A DNA stretch of 64,000 nt from Oceanobacter kriegii DSM 6294 (GCF_000422845.1 NZ_AUGV01000004.1:1-64000), one strand, 5' to 3'; shown: positions 45,952-56,401, numbered from the stretch's first letter. The notes: generated by a model from the sequence alone, not told the origin. Program-made: numbers and translations.

Positions 45952-46929
45952 GTGCAAGCCTCTTTGCCTGGACCCAACACTGTGACTGTTCTCTACTGGT
46001 TAAGCGCTTTTCTGCTGGACCTGAAACTCGGTGACCCGCACCACTGGCCCCATCCGGTTATCTGGATTGGCAAGCTGATTTCTGCTTCAGAACGCTGGCT
46101 GTTGAAAGCAGACGCCGCCCCTCAGCAACAACTTCTCGCGGGCTTGGTGCTCTGGTGTTGGGTGGTTGGACTGTCGGTGCTGGTATGCCTTGGCGTGCTG
46201 TTTCTGGCCGCTGCTTTGCACCCGCTGCTGGCTGTTCTGGTGCAGGTGGTTATTGCTTACCAGCTGCTGGCGACCCGCAGTCTGGCCGATGCGGCCCATC
46301 AGGTATTGGACGCATTAAATTCCGGCTCACTGGCCGACAGTCGTGAAAAGCTGTCCTGGATTGTCGGCCGCGACACCAGCCAGCTGGATGAAACCGCCAT
46401 TGCCCGCGCCACGGTCGAAACCGTGGCCGAAAACACCGTTGATGGCGTCATTGCGCCCTTGTTCTGGCTGTTTATTGGTGGCATTCCGGCAATGGTTGCC
46501 TACAAAGCCGTGAACACTCTGGATTCCATGGTGGGCTATAAAAACGACAAGTACCGGCACTTTGGTTTTGTATCAGCCCGGCTCGATGACCTTGCCAATT
46601 GGCTCCCTGCCCGCTTGAGTCTGATGTTTTTCGCCATCGCGGCGTTGCTGTTGAAATTGAACTGGCAGCAGGCACTACGGATTGGCTGGCGCGATCGTCG
46701 TAACCACAAGAGTCCGAATTGCGCCTGGCCTGAAGCTGCGGTGGCTGGCGCACTGGGAATGCGTATGGGCGGCCCGAACGTCTATTTTGGCGAAGTTGTC
46801 GACAAACCCTGGATTGGGGGCGAAGGCCGCGACGCGACCCCGCAAGATATTCAGCTTTCAGTGCAGCTGATGTATGCCGCTGCCGCCATCAGCTTTGGCT
46901 GCTTTGCAGCGGTCAGCCTGATGTTTTGA
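45952..46929 (+). CDS. cobD: Adenosylcobinamide-phosphate synthase CbiB/CobD
   Basis: The membrane protein (about 325 residues) has the family blocks LSAFLLDLKLGDPHHWPHPVIWIGKLI, RDTSQLDETAIARATVETVAENTVDGVIAPLFW and PEAAVAGALGMRMGG near the end. It attaches the aminopropanol arm to adenosylcobyric acid. The start is uncertain: GTG 45952 is 14 nt after a GGAGG, and TTG 45907 and GTG 45982 are alternatives. No other corrin genes are near, and I see no cobalamin riboswitch upstream. EutBC in this window uses adenosylcobalamin, so the need for the cofactor is clear. Confidence 0.9.
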   Translation: MQASLPGPNTVTVLYWLSAFLLDLKLGDPHHWPHPVIWIGKLISASERWLLKADAAPQQQLLAGLVLWCWVVGLSVLVCLGVLFLAAALHPLLAVLVQVVIAYQLLATRSLADAAHQVLDALNSGSLADSREKLSWIVGRDTSQLDETAIARATVETVAENTVDGVIAPLFWLFIGGIPAMVAYKAVNTLDSMVGYKNDKYRHFGFVSARLDDLANWLPARLSLMFFAIAALLLKLNWQQALRIGWRDRRNHKSPNCAWPEAAVAGALGMRMGGPNVYFGEVVDKPWIGGEGRDATPQDIQLSVQLMYAAAAISFGCFAAVSLMF

Positions 46930-46978
46930 ACGTCTGAGTCCTCTGAACGTCTGAGTCCTCTGAACCTTTTAGTCTTCT
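46928..46978. repeat. Three tandem 17-bp repeats
   Basis: The unit GAACGTCTGAGTCCTCT occurs twice exactly (46928-46944, 46945-46961) and once with four changes (46962-46978). The array joins the cobD stop to the stop of the convergent gene and codes the last residues of that protein. It looks like replication slippage. Confidence 0.8.
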
Positions 46979-47517
46979 GAACACACGACGCGGGATTCAC
47001 GGCATTGCACGGCGTCTTGCAGCGCTTTCATGCACTCCCCGGATACCCAATTCGTTGCTTGGTGGCGTGTCGCCGCTGTGGCTTCAAAGAAGTTGTCGGC
47101 AAATGGTGGTTTCAGACTGCAATTCCACGCTGGCCCTGTCACGACGGCATGGCGAATTTTCGCAGTGCCCTGATATTCACGGCTTGGCGGATTGGATTTC
47201 GGCGCGCTTGCCTGCGGAGCGGCAGATTGGGATGCCGGTGGCGTTACAGGCGGAGAAACCGCAACCCCCTGATGCTTGAGCCATTGCAACAGCTGATCTT
47301 GCTTCAGATACACCTCACCGTTCACCGTAATACTGGCGATCTGATCCAGCGCTTTACCATTAGAGGCCGATTGAGCCAGTGCCTGTTGAGCCAATACATC
47401 GGAGCCGCAAAACACAGACGCAAGCAGCAGCACAGGCATCACAAGCGGAGCACAGCGTTTTAGGCCAAAGGCGTTATGGGAGAAGTAAGAGAGCAATTGG
47501 GAAAGTCGCGTCGACAT
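46969..47517 (-). CDS. Secreted hypothetical protein
   Basis: The 182-residue protein has a signal peptide after a polar start (LVMPVLLLASVFCGSDVLAQQ, cleavage likely at VLA/QQ). A short helical region (KALDQIASITVNGEVYLKQDQLLQWLKHQG) and a Pro/Ala/Ser linker follow. The C-terminal part has four cysteines (CSLKPPF, GEC, QCRESRVVC) that could form two disulfides. I do not recognise the family. The start is taken at ATG 47517 (MSTRLSQLL). A longer reading to 47559 exists. The C-terminus is convergent with cobD. Confidence 0.6.
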   Translation of the reverse strand: MSTRLSQLLSYFSHNAFGLKRCAPLVMPVLLLASVFCGSDVLAQQALAQSASNGKALDQIASITVNGEVYLKQDQLLQWLKHQGVAVSPPVTPPASQSAAPQASAPKSNPPSREYQGTAKIRHAVVTGPAWNCSLKPPFADNFFEATAATRHQATNWVSGECMKALQDAVQCRESRVVCSED

Positions 47518-47643
47518 GGCGTACCTGACAGTAGTGACAGTAGATAGACGAACCGCCAAGATAACACAACATCAACGACGGCAGACACGTTCGCCATGCC
47601 GTCGCGATAAGCCATGATTACGGCCTGGAAGAATAGGAAAAAA

Positions 47644-48138
47644 TCAGCCCTCAGGCATTTCCAGCGGTTTAGCCGACACAATAATGCCGTTATTGTCGGC
47701 ATACACGTAGCAACCTGGTTTGAAGACAACACCGCCGAATTTTACGTCGACGTTAACGTCGCCCAGGCCACGCTTTTCGGTTTTGATAGGGATGGTCGCC
47801 AGCGCCTGAACACCCAGGTCAGTTTCCATGATGGCGTCCACATCACGAATACAGCCGTTGATGATGATGCCTTCCCAGCCGTTCTTTTCGGCTTTTTCCG
47901 CCAGCATATCGCCCAGCATGGCATGACGTAGCGAACCGCCGCCATCAACCACCAACACCTTGCCAGCGCCTTCCGTCGCCACCAGTTCACGAACCTTGGA
48001 GTTATCTTCAAACGCCTTGATGGTAACGATTTCACCACCAAACGACGAGCGGCCACCGTAGTTGTTGAACAGCGGCTCAACCACTTCAATTTCGCCTTCG
48101 TAAGCGTCACACAGGTCTGGGGTCAGAATGTCGGTCAT
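47644..48138 (-). CDS. rraA: Regulator of ribonuclease E activity A
   Basis: The 164-residue RraA starts [24 protein letters not shown] and has the family motif RDVDAI ([21 protein letters not shown]). RraA forms a trimeric ring that binds the C-terminal scaffold of RNase E and damps its activity. The start is placed at ATG 48138, with AAGGA 7 nt before it. A second ATG two codons upstream is too close to that site. Its target, rne, lies about 20 kb away. Confidence 0.95.
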   Translation of the reverse strand: MTDILTPDLCDAYEGEIEVVEPLFNNYGGRSSFGGEIVTIKAFEDNSKVRELVATEGAGKVLVVDGGGSLRHAMLGDMLAEKAEKNGWEGIIINGCIRDVDAIMETDLGVQALATIPIKTEKRGLGDVNVDVKFGGVVFKPGCYVYADNNGIIVSAKPLEMPEG

Positions 48139-48316
48139 GGCCATTTCCTTCTGGAAGATGCATTAAAAATCGTTACCGTTATAAACCAGCCAGCCAACAC
48201 AGGGAACGGTACTTTGGTGAATGGGCGCTATTCAGAAGGACGATTTTTAGCCCCAAAACGAGAAAGGACACCAAAGGTGCCCTTTCGAGGTTATCAAGCG
48301 AACATGCGTATATCCG

Positions 48317-49309
48317 TTATTTGAGGATGGCACGCTCATCCAGCCAGCTTTCAACCAGAGGCCAGATTTCCTTACTGGCGTATTCGCTGCGGATCATTTC
48401 CTGATGGTTGTAGTCGATGGTGAAGCCGGTTGCGGTGCCCAGAGTCTGGGCGCGCTTTTCAACCGCATTGCCGTGATCTTCGCCGTAATGATCGAAGAAA
48501 CGCTGACAGTATTTCACCGGGTCAATTTCGTCGGCAGCGCCCATCAGCATAAACACCGGCAGCTGGGCGGCTTTCCAACCTGGTAGCAGCGGCTCTTTTT
48601 GCTCGTGCAGCTGCCATTTACCAAACAACGTCTGGCGCGCCAGCATTTCCTTTTTGATGCCAACCGGTTCGTTTTCCGGGCCAATGCCCGCCTTACGACC
48701 ATCCAGCTCCTGCTTGCGCGACATCATAATGCGCGCGGCGGTGCCGCCCATCGGCATCCATACGTACCATGGTCGCTTGAACACCTGGGCGCCAAACGTC
48801 ATCACGCCCGGGCAGTTTTCAGCCGTCAGCTTGCCTGCGGCAATGGCCGTCGACAACGTCACGCCACCCAGCGAGTGGCCTACCCAGCTGGGGTACTCGC
48901 CCGACTTTTCACGCACAAAAGCATGTACCGCCGGAATGTCGTACAGCGCGTATTGCTCAACGGTATTGAGCTTGTAATCCAGATTACGCGGCGAATAACC
49001 GTGGCCGCGCATTTCCATAACCCATACATCAAACCCCTGACGCACCAGCCAGGCAGCCAGTCCCTCGCCGTTGTGTTGCAGCCACAAGGTACGGTTGTTG
49101 TAGGCGCCATGCAGCAGCACCACCGGTGGATGACGGCCGTCCCGCGCCGGGGAGGTTTCATAGGTGCCAGACGACAGGTGCGTCACGGCGATTTCAACCG
49201 TACGATCCTGATCAAGGTTGTGCTTGATCAGATACACATCGTCTGTGAATCCGGCCAGGTGCTCGGCTCTGGCCAGTGTGACAGGAAACAGCTCGCTGCT
49301 GCTTTTCAT
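48317..49309 (-). CDS. Alpha/beta hydrolase
   Basis: The 330-residue protein has the oxyanion HG motif (VVLLHGAYNNRTLW), the nucleophile elbow GHSLGG (PSWVGHSLGGVTLS), an acid in AADEIDPVKY and a late histidine (IDYNHQEMIRSEYA). No signal peptide is seen. The start is ATG 49309 (MKSSSELFPVTLARAEH). It is likely an esterase or lipase-like enzyme of unknown substrate. It stands alone between rraA and ppsA. Confidence 0.85.
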   Translation of the reverse strand: MKSSSELFPVTLARAEHLAGFTDDVYLIKHNLDQDRTVEIAVTHLSSGTYETSPARDGRHPPVVLLHGAYNNRTLWLQHNGEGLAAWLVRQGFDVWVMEMRGHGYSPRNLDYKLNTVEQYALYDIPAVHAFVREKSGEYPSWVGHSLGGVTLSTAIAAGKLTAENCPGVMTFGAQVFKRPWYVWMPMGGTAARIMMSRKQELDGRKAGIGPENEPVGIKKEMLARQTLFGKWQLHEQKEPLLPGWKAAQLPVFMLMGAADEIDPVKYCQRFFDHYGEDHGNAVEKRAQTLGTATGFTIDYNHQEMIRSEYASKEIWPLVESWLDERAILK

Positions 49310-49401
49310 GCAAAAGTGCCTCAAACAAGAATGGGCCATTTCTTTCGAAACAGCCCATCGACAATCCGCGCGCTAACCAGACATTGGCCAGCGGAGCGCG
49401 A

Positions 49402-51768
49402 TTATGCCTTTTCTGCGAGGAAGAACCAGGTATCCAGTACCGAATCCGGGTTGAGGGACACACTATCAATACCGTGTTCCATCAGCCACTGGGCGAAGTC
49501 TGGGTGGTCGGAAGGTCCTTGCCCGCAAATGCCAACGTATTTGCCCTGTTTTTTACAGGCCTGAATGGCATTTTCAAGCAGTTTTTTGATTGCCGGGTTA
49601 CGCTCATCAAACAGGTGAGCAATGATACCTGAATCGCGGTCCAGTCCCAGCGTCAACTGGGTCAAATCATTGGAGCCAATTGAGAACCCGTCGAAGTGTT
49701 CGAGAAATTCTTCGGCCAACAGGGCATTGGCTGGCAGTTCGCACATCATGATCAGTTTCAGATCATTAACGCCACGCTCCAGACCATTCTCTTTCAGCAA
49801 GCCAACTACCTGCTCGGCTTCGCCCGGCGTACGCACGAACGGCACCATGATTTCGACGTTGGTGAAGCCCATTTCATCACGCACCTTGCGCATTGCCCGG
49901 CATTCCAACTCGAAGCAATCACGGAAGTTCTTGGAGATGTAACGGGAAGCACCACGGAAACCCAGCATCGGGTTTTCTTCTTCCGGCTCGTACAAACGGC
50001 CGCCAATCAGGTTAGCGTATTCGTTCGATTTGAAGTCCGACAAACGCACGATCACGCGTTTTGGCCAGAACGCCGCCGCCAACGAGGAAATGCCTTCCAC
50101 CAGCTTTTCAACGTAGAAATCCACCGGGCCGTTATAGCCCGAGAAACGACGTTGCACGGTTGGCTTGAGATCTTCCGGCAGGTTGTCGAAGTTCAACAAG
50201 GCCTTCGGATGCACACCAATCATGCGGTTAATGATGAACTCCAAACGCGCCAGACCAACACCGGCGTTGGGCAGGCCCTGGAAGTCGAAAGCACGGTCCG
50301 GGTTACCGACGTTCATCATGATTTTGAACGGCAGATCCGGCATGGATTCAACGCTGTTGGTGCGAATATCGAAGTCCAGCGCACCTTCGTAAACAAAACC
50401 GGTGTCACCTTCGGCACAGGAAACCGTCACTTCCTGACCGTCTTGCAAACGCTCGGTGGCGTCTTCACAGCCTACGACCGCCGGAATACCCAGTTCACGC
50501 GCAATGATCGCCGCGTGGCAGGTACGTCCACCCCGGTTGGTCACGATGGCCGCGGAACGCTTCATGATCGGTTCCCAATCCGGGTCGGTCATGTCGGCCA
50601 CCAGCACATCGCCTTCCTGCACCTGATCCATCTCGTCGATGTCGCGCAGAATACGCACTTTACCGGAGCCAATCCGGTGACCAATAGAGCGGCCTTCAAC
50701 GGCAACCTTGCCGGTTTCTTTCAGCAGGTAGCGCTCCATCACGTTTTTGCTGGCGCGGCTTTTAACCGTTTCAGGACGGGCTTGCACCACGTACAACTGC
50801 TGGTCATCGCCGTCTTTGGCCCACTCAATGTCCATTGGGCGGCCGTAGTGTTTTTCAATAATCAGTGCCATTTCGGCCAGACGCTGCACTTCCGCATCAT
50901 TGATGGAAAACTGCTGACGCAGCTCACGGTCAACGCGCTGGGTCTCAACCGACTTGCCTACGGCTGCGGCTTCGGAGTACACCATTTTGATGGCTTTGGC
51001 ACCAAGGTTGCGGCGCAGGATCGCCGGGCGACCTTCTTTCAGATTGTTCTTGTGAACATAGAACTCATCCGGGTTCACAGCACCCTGCACCACGGTTTCA
51101 CCAAGGCCGTAAGACGAGGTAACAAACACCACCTGATCGAAGCCGGATTCGGTATCAATGGTGAACATCACACCGCTGGATGCGGTTTCACTGCGCACCA
51201 TGCGCTGGACGCCAGCCGACAAGGCAATCTGGGCATGGTCAAAGCCCTGATGCTCGCGGTAGGCAATCGCACGATCGTTAAACAAAGAAGCAAACACGTC
51301 GCGTACAGCGTGCAAGACGTTTTCAACGCCAACGATGTTCAGGTGGGTTTCCTGCTGGCCGGCAAACGAGGCGTCCGGCAGGTCTTCTGCGGTAGCAGAT
51401 GAACGAACCGCAACGGCCATGTTGGCGTTGCCGTCCTGCAATTTTTCAAAAGACTGGCGAATGGCTTCTTCCAGCTTTGGTGGCAGTGGCGCATCCAGAA
51501 TCCACTTACGGATGGTGCTGCCGACGTCTGCCAGTTGACGAACATCATCGACATTGAGGTTTTGCAGCGCTTCGTTAATGCGCCCGGCCAATCCTTCGTA
51601 AGCCAGAAACTCACGATAAGCATCGGCGGTGGTAGCAAAACCATTGGGGACGGTCACGCCCGCATTGGCCAAATGGCTGATCATTTCACCCAGTGACGCA
51701 TTCTTGCCACCGACACGGTCTACATCGCCCATGCCTACCTGATCAAACCAAAGTACATAGTCAGTCAA
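49402..51768 (-). CDS. ppsA: Phosphoenolpyruvate synthase
   Basis: The 788-residue enzyme converts pyruvate and ATP to PEP, AMP and phosphate. It has the N-terminal ATP-binding domain ([28 protein letters not shown]), the phosphohistidine in [21 protein letters not shown] (near 425) and the C-terminal PEP-binding barrel ending [18 protein letters not shown]. It is divergent from ppsR, whose product controls it by phosphorylation. Confidence 0.97.
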   Translation of the reverse strand: MTDYVLWFDQVGMGDVDRVGGKNASLGEMISHLANAGVTVPNGFATTADAYREFLAYEGLAGRINEALQNLNVDDVRQLADVGSTIRKWILDAPLPPKLEEAIRQSFEKLQDGNANMAVAVRSSATAEDLPDASFAGQQETHLNIVGVENVLHAVRDVFASLFNDRAIAYREHQGFDHAQIALSAGVQRMVRSETASSGVMFTIDTESGFDQVVFVTSSYGLGETVVQGAVNPDEFYVHKNNLKEGRPAILRRNLGAKAIKMVYSEAAAVGKSVETQRVDRELRQQFSINDAEVQRLAEMALIIEKHYGRPMDIEWAKDGDDQQLYVVQARPETVKSRASKNVMERYLLKETGKVAVEGRSIGHRIGSGKVRILRDIDEMDQVQEGDVLVADMTDPDWEPIMKRSAAIVTNRGGRTCHAAIIARELGIPAVVGCEDATERLQDGQEVTVSCAEGDTGFVYEGALDFDIRTNSVESMPDLPFKIMMNVGNPDRAFDFQGLPNAGVGLARLEFIINRMIGVHPKALLNFDNLPEDLKPTVQRRFSGYNGPVDFYVEKLVEGISSLAAAFWPKRVIVRLSDFKSNEYANLIGGRLYEPEEENPMLGFRGASRYISKNFRDCFELECRAMRKVRDEMGFTNVEIMVPFVRTPGEAEQVVGLLKENGLERGVNDLKLIMMCELPANALLAEEFLEHFDGFSIGSNDLTQLTLGLDRDSGIIAHLFDERNPAIKKLLENAIQACKKQGKYVGICGQGPSDHPDFAQWLMEHGIDSVSLNPDSVLDTWFFLAEKA

Positions 51769-52115
51769 CGTTGTTCTCCTGTACTATCGAGCGTTTTAGA
51801 AGCCATTCGGAACCATCGGGCGACGTGTCTGCATTGGGGGCTCTGAGTGCTCAACAGAGTGCGCAGACCAAATCCGGGCTCTTGTTTTGTGTCGATTGTA
51901 CTTGCGGCTTTATCATCGTTTTTGATGCAGGCCACCCTGAACACAACCTTGAGCGACCAACCCCGGCAATGATGCATCCGGAACCGTCCGCACTGGATGA
52001 ATGGTGTTCTATTCCGTGTTCAACGTTACGCAGCCTGCTTATTGTGCTCTCAACAACCATCCGTTGTCGGCCGCAAGTGCGCGTAATACTAAGTGCAGGA
52101 CTCGCAAATTTCCAT
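51769..52115. other. Divergent regulatory region of ppsA and ppsR
   Basis: This 347-nt gap separates two divergent genes and should carry both promoters. I cannot name convincing -35/-10 pairs. GGAGAACA lies just before the ppsA ATG. A long plus-strand frame continuous with ppsR begins at 51693, but the known PpsR N-terminus is at 52116. Confidence 0.5.
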
Positions 52116-52934
52116 ATGAAGCGCTTCGCCTACTTTATTTCCGATGGCACCGGCATTACCGCAGAAATGCTGGGCAACAGCCTGCTGGCACAGTTCGATA
52201 CCATTGACTTCGAACGGGTCACTTTTCCGTACGTCGACTCCGTTGAAAAAGCCCAGAAAGCGGTAGAGCAAATCAACAAACAAGCGGAAGAAAGCGGCCA
52301 TCAGGCGCTTATTTTCGATACCGTGATCAACGCCGATTTGCGCAAAATCATCGAACAGGCCAACGGCTTGAAGATTGATATTTTCGATACCTTTCTGGGC
52401 AAGATGGAACAAGCGTTAGGTGTATCGTCATCGTACAGCGTCGGCAAATCCCACTCAGCGCTTACACCGGCCTACCTGTCGCGTATCGATTCGGTGAACT
52501 TCGCCCTCGACAACGACGACGGTGCCCGTACCCGTCACTACCGCGACGCCGACGTTATTCTGGTGGGGGTATCGCGCTGCGGCAAAACCCCAACCTGCCT
52601 GTACCTGGCGATGCAATACGGCATTCGCGCGGCCAACTACCCGCTGACCGAAGAAGACATGGCCGACCTGAAATTACCCAAGGTACTGGAGCAGTTTCGC
52701 AGCAAGTTATTTGGCCTCACCATCGACCCCGACCGCCTGGCCGTGATCCGCCACGAACGCCGCGCTAACAGCCGTTATGCGTCGTTAAAGCAGTGTTATC
52801 ACGAAGTGGATGAAGTAGAAGCCCTGTTCGAGCGCGAGCAAATCAAATACATCAGCACCACCGACAAATCGGTAGAGGAAATCTCCACCCGGATATTGGC
52901 CGAAACCGGCCTTCAGCGCCGATTGCAGTCCTGA
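52116..52934 (+). CDS. ppsR: PEP synthase regulatory kinase/pyrophosphorylase
   Basis: The 272-residue DUF299 protein begins [27 protein letters not shown] and has the P-loop [15 protein letters not shown]. PpsR phosphorylates a threonine of PpsA with ADP and removes it with phosphate. The divergent pairing with ppsA is the usual arrangement. ATG 52116 matches the family start. Confidence 0.96.
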   Translation: MKRFAYFISDGTGITAEMLGNSLLAQFDTIDFERVTFPYVDSVEKAQKAVEQINKQAEESGHQALIFDTVINADLRKIIEQANGLKIDIFDTFLGKMEQALGVSSSYSVGKSHSALTPAYLSRIDSVNFALDNDDGARTRHYRDADVILVGVSRCGKTPTCLYLAMQYGIRAANYPLTEEDMADLKLPKVLEQFRSKLFGLTIDPDRLAVIRHERRANSRYASLKQCYHEVDEVEALFEREQIKYISTTDKSVEEISTRILAETGLQRRLQS

Positions 52935-52943
52935 TTCATAATG

Positions 52944-52987
52944 TCGGGAGTCGGGAGTCGGGAGTCGGGAGTCGGGAGTCGGGAGTC
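52944..52987. repeat. 7-bp tandem repeat (TCGGGAG) x6
   Basis: Six perfect copies of TCGGGAG occupy 52944-52985, immediately downstream of ppsR, followed by a partial unit. It is a simple variable-number repeat that may vary among strains. Confidence 0.9.
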
Positions 52988-52995
52988 AGTATTGT

Positions 52996-53200
52996 GTGGG
53001 AGAGAGCTTGCTCTCGATGGTCTTATCGGGAATAAATTCCCTCCTACATAACCACCAACACAGGTTGGATAAACGAGCGCAGCGATGTGCCATCCAACGC
53101 CGCAGCGCCAGCGAATACAACACGTCAGATGGCAGCCGCTTCGCGTCTTTATCAGACCTACACTGCTGTAAGAAACAAATTCCCTCCCACAACATTCACG
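52996..53200. repeat. REP-like elements downstream of ppsR
   Basis: The element at 52996-53045 (hairpins GAGAGCTTGCTCTC and GGGAATAAATTCCC, end CCTCCTACA) is a near copy of the one at about 44344. It is followed by GGTTGGATAAACGAGCGCAGC...GCCATCCAAC (about 53062-53098), a relative of the 31-bp family, and a half-element ending ATTCCCTCCCACA near 53190. No gene lies in this 285-nt gap. Confidence 0.75.
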
Positions 53201-53219
53201 CCCTACACGCTGTGTAAAA

Positions 53220-54068
53220 TCACTCGCCCAAATCGGCCAATAACATACTCAAACGATCATTCATCAACCGGGCGACTTGCTTCGGGTGGGTAAATACCAA
53301 CGAATGGTCGGCTCCGGGAATCAACTGCGACACCCAATCCGCACTTTCCTGCTCCAACCGTTGCTGGCGTGCGTACATATCCGGCGAGCTGTTCTCTCCC
53401 ACCATGCTCAGCCCCGGAATCTCGGAGACCCAGTTCAGGTAATACTCCTGCTGGCTGCCAAGCGATTCACTAACTGCATGCAGCGCCTGACGCAAGCCAT
53501 TGGCGTTGGTTTTCAGGCGTTTGATTGCAACCTTGTCGGCCATCGCATTTGCACGGCGATTAGGCGATACCGCATTCAGAAAGTCGATATAAGCGGCATC
53601 GTCCCCGGCGCCAAAGCGTTCGCTCAATCCGGCATAGCGCTCCTGCCGTTCAACCAGATGCTCAGCGTCATTGCCCGCCAACCAGGCCGGTTCCAGCAAG
53701 TAAATAAGCGGGAAGCTGTGGGTCTTCAGCAGTTCACCCACCACGGTGCCGCCAAACGAATAACCGGCAATATCGGCGTCCCACCAATCCAACTTGTCGA
53801 TCAGCTCCTCTATCTGGCGGGCGTAATCCTGCGCCATCGGCTGATCCACGCCTTTGAATGTGGAACCTCCCATGCCCGCAAGATCTGGCACCAGAATTTC
53901 GCTCCAGCCTTGCAGGTAGTTCACCACGTAGGTCCAGGTCAATTCACCGGCGATGCCCGCGCCGTGCAACAAAATCAGCTTACGGCCGTTGCGGTTATCC
54001 GGGCATTTGTAAATGACGGCGTGCTGGTCGGCGCTGGCGGTGGATACGTTTACGGGATGCTTTTCCAA
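53220..54068 (-). CDS. Alpha/beta hydrolase
   Basis: The product (about 282 residues) has the oxyanion motif LILLHGAGIAGELTW, the nucleophile serine in IAGYSFGGTVVGELL and a late histidine in PGADHSLVFTHP. No ATG lies near the expected N-terminus. TTG 54068 has AGGA six nt upstream, and TTG 54137 is the alternative. It belongs with small-molecule hydrolases or thioesterase-like enzymes. Context gives no substrate. Confidence 0.8.
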   Translation of the reverse strand: MEKHPVNVSTASADQHAVIYKCPDNRNGRKLILLHGAGIAGELTWTYVVNYLQGWSEILVPDLAGMGGSTFKGVDQPMAQDYARQIEELIDKLDWWDADIAGYSFGGTVVGELLKTHSFPLIYLLEPAWLAGNDAEHLVERQERYAGLSERFGAGDDAAYIDFLNAVSPNRRANAMADKVAIKRLKTNANGLRQALHAVSESLGSQQEYYLNWVSEIPGLSMVGENSSPDMYARQQRLEQESADWVSQLIPGADHSLVFTHPKQVARLMNDRLSMLLADLGE

Positions 54069-54240
54069 GGGAGTTCCTGACTGCTGGTTCGAACATAAAG
54101 TGGGATAAAAACGACGCCTTGCGACTCCGGATAGCAATTTACCGCCACAATCGTTGCCCGAGGGGTTGTGAAGATACTTTACGGGGGCGGATAATAGCGC
54201 GCTTGATCGCTTTCTTGAATTTTCGGTGTTGTTTGGCCTG

Positions 54241-55593
54241 ATGCCTTATTTTTGCCAGTCCCTGTCTTTTTCCGCCCAAGCCTTGTTGTTTGCCTGCCAT
54301 CGTTTGCCTGCTCCGGCGCTGCTGTACAGCGGCTTGAGTGGCCATCCGCGAGAGCACGCTGCCGACCAGAAACGCTGGGCGGTACTGGCGTTTGCGCCAA
54401 CCCAACAACGCTGTGTTCGCTCATCAATTGACTGGAATGCGCTCACCGCTGACCTTGGCCAACAAGGGTTTCATACCCAGCTTGGACTGACTGCACCACA
54501 CGAGCGGTTTATCAGCGGCTGGATGGGGTATTTCAGTTACGATGCCGGGCGTTTTACCGTATCCGGTTTGCCCAACAGTGCAATTACTGAGTCAGATACC
54601 TCGACAACTGCGCTGCCGTACGCCGAATTCAATCGCTACGCCTTCAGCATTTTACTGGACCTGGATTCTGACCAGTGCGAGCTGCGAGCACCGCAAGCGA
54701 TGACGGAAAGCGAAGTGGCCAACATCACCTCCCAGCTGCAACAGGCGCTGGATGCCTCGGCCCACGTGGCTGTAGAACCAACCAGCTGGAAGCCGGGTTG
54801 GGATGATCAGCGTTACGAACAGGCGTTCGATCGCGTGCAGGAATACATCAACGCAGGCGATGTGTATCAGGTAAACCTGACCATGCCTTTCCATAGCCAA
54901 GCCAACCTGACCGAACGCAACCCGACAGAGTTGCTGCAACATTTCGATGCACCGTTTTCCTGCTACTTCAAATCCGATGCCCTGACCCTGTTCAGCGTCA
55001 GCCCGGAACGTTTTGTGAAGCTGGAAGAACACCGCATTGTCACCAGCCCGATCAAGGGCACCGCCCCCCGTGGCGCAACGGTCGAAGAAGACGAAGCCAA
55101 CAAACAATGGCTGGCCAGCAGTGAAAAGAACCAGGCCGAAAACCTGATGATTGTCGACCTGCTGCGCAACGATTTGGGCCGATCTGCACGGCCCGGCAGC
55201 GTGAGCGTCGACAAGCTGTTTGATATTGAATCCCACGCCAACGTGCATCACATGGTCAGCACCATCAGTGCCGAAGTGCAGCCAACGCTGACCCCACTGG
55301 ATGCGGTGCTAAATGCCTTCCCCGGCGGTTCAATCACTGGCGCACCAAAGAAGCGTGCCATGGAAGTGATTCAAGAACTGGAACACAGCCAGCGTGGGCT
55401 TTACTGCGGCTCGTTTGGCTATTTCAGCGACAGCGGCGTAGCCGACTTCAACATTCTGATTCGCTCCATCGTTGCGACCGAAAAAGGCGCAGAATGCTGG
55501 GGCGGCGGCGGCGTGGTGAAAGACTCAACGGCGGAGTCGGAGTACGAGGAAATCTTCAACAAGGTGCAACGCATTATGGATGCGCCGCTGTAA
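54241..55593 (+). CDS. pabB: Aminodeoxychorismate synthase component I
   Basis: The 450-residue chorismate-utilising enzyme has the conserved blocks INAGDVYQVNLTMPF, SPERFVKLEEHRIVTSPIKGTAPRG (with the active-site PIKGT), MIVDLLRNDLGR and FPGGSITGAPKKRAMEVIQELE. It makes aminodeoxychorismate with PabA, and PabC then forms PABA. The start is ATG 54241 (MPYFCQSLSF). The sequence PIKGT, not PIAGT, marks PabB over TrpE. Confidence 0.95.
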   Translation: MPYFCQSLSFSAQALLFACHRLPAPALLYSGLSGHPREHAADQKRWAVLAFAPTQQRCVRSSIDWNALTADLGQQGFHTQLGLTAPHERFISGWMGYFSYDAGRFTVSGLPNSAITESDTSTTALPYAEFNRYAFSILLDLDSDQCELRAPQAMTESEVANITSQLQQALDASAHVAVEPTSWKPGWDDQRYEQAFDRVQEYINAGDVYQVNLTMPFHSQANLTERNPTELLQHFDAPFSCYFKSDALTLFSVSPERFVKLEEHRIVTSPIKGTAPRGATVEEDEANKQWLASSEKNQAENLMIVDLLRNDLGRSARPGSVSVDKLFDIESHANVHHMVSTISAEVQPTLTPLDAVLNAFPGGSITGAPKKRAMEVIQELEHSQRGLYCGSFGYFSDSGVADFNILIRSIVATEKGAECWGGGGVVKDSTAESEYEEIFNKVQRIMDAPL

Positions 55594-55610
55594 ATCAGCG
55601 CTCAGGCTTG

Positions 55611-55918
55611 TGTAGGAGCAGATTTATCCGCGAAGTAGCATCGTTTTCCATCAACAGCCGCCCGCAGCGGCCGAATCGGGATTGAAATCCCTCCTACAAA
55701 TAAAGGCAGGCTTGTGTAGGAGCGGATTTATCCGCGAAGTAGTAACCGACGACGTGGTACCCGACACAACAACGGTCACCCACAGCGACCGAATCGGGAT
55801 TGAAATCCCTCCTACAAATAAAAGCAGGCTCGTGTAGGAGCGGATTTATCCGCGAATTGGCAACGTCACAATAATAGCCGCCCACAGCGGCCGAGTCGGG
55901 ATTGAAATCCCTCCTACA
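55611..55918. repeat. Three consecutive REP-type elements
   Basis: Three units run 55611-55698, 55715-55816 and 55833-55918. Each begins TGTAGGAGC and ends CTCCTACA and contains hairpins GCGGATTTATCCGC (or GCAGATTTATCCGC) and GGGATTGAAATCCC. The inner 30-50 nt differ between units, with a conserved CCGC...GCGGCCGA(A/G)TCGGG core. They lie between pabB and the YqaA gene, which converge, and probably act as attenuators or protein-binding sites. Such elements are mobilised by REP-associated transposases. Confidence 0.88.
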
Positions 55919-55933
55919 GATAAGAGCAGCGCT

Positions 55934-56401
55934 CTAAACAGCACCCCATCCCAACACCAGCAAGGCATAGCGTCCGGCCTTGCCCACAAACACCAGCAAC
56001 AGTACCCAGTACCACTTCAGCCGTGCTAACCCAGCCAGCAAGGTGAGCGGGTCACCAATCACCGGCAGCCAGGCCAACAGTAAGGTGCCGTAACCGTATT
56101 GGTTGAACCAGCTATTAGCGCGCAGCCACCAGCGCTGATTACGCCAATGGTTCACCCGGCTTGCTCCGGCCCAGTAGCCAATCAGGTAATTGATCATCGA
56201 GCCGCCGACGTTGCCAACGGTGGCCCAACACCAGAGCCACCATGGCGACAGCCCTTGATCCATCAGTGCCAGCAGAATCAGCTCGGAGCCCATTGGCAGC
56301 AGCGTTGCCGCAATCAAGGCGGATAGAAACATGCCGCTGTATCCGAGCGGCAACAGGCATGAAGCAGTCGTTAGTTGCCCAAGGCAGTCGAAGAAGTCCA
56401 A
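55934..56401 (-). CDS. YqaA/DedA-family membrane protein
   Basis: The 155-residue protein has the SNARE-associated/DedA core in short form (LGYSGMFLSALIAATLLPMGSELILLALM, GNVGGSMINYLIGYWAG, FNQYGYGTLLLAWLPVIGDPLTLLAGLARL). DedA proteins act in lipid carrier recycling and membrane homeostasis. YqaA itself is uncharacterised. The start is taken at TTG 56401 because the homologous segment begins before the first internal ATG (56332). Confidence 0.82.
   Translation of the reverse strand: MDFFDCLGQLTTASCLLPLGYSGMFLSALIAATLLPMGSELILLALMDQGLSPWWLWCWATVGNVGGSMINYLIGYWAGASRVNHWRNQRWWLRANSWFNQYGYGTLLLAWLPVIGDPLTLLAGLARLKWYWVLLLVFVGKAGRYALLVLGWGAV

Noticed and set aside
49696-51402. 568-codon ORF antisense to ppsA
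   Set aside because: The reverse frame of a conserved essential-type gene, with no family resemblance.
55611-55918. Possible CRISPR array
   Set aside because: The repeated parts are palindromic ends of REP elements, the units differ in length, and no spacers of constant size exist.
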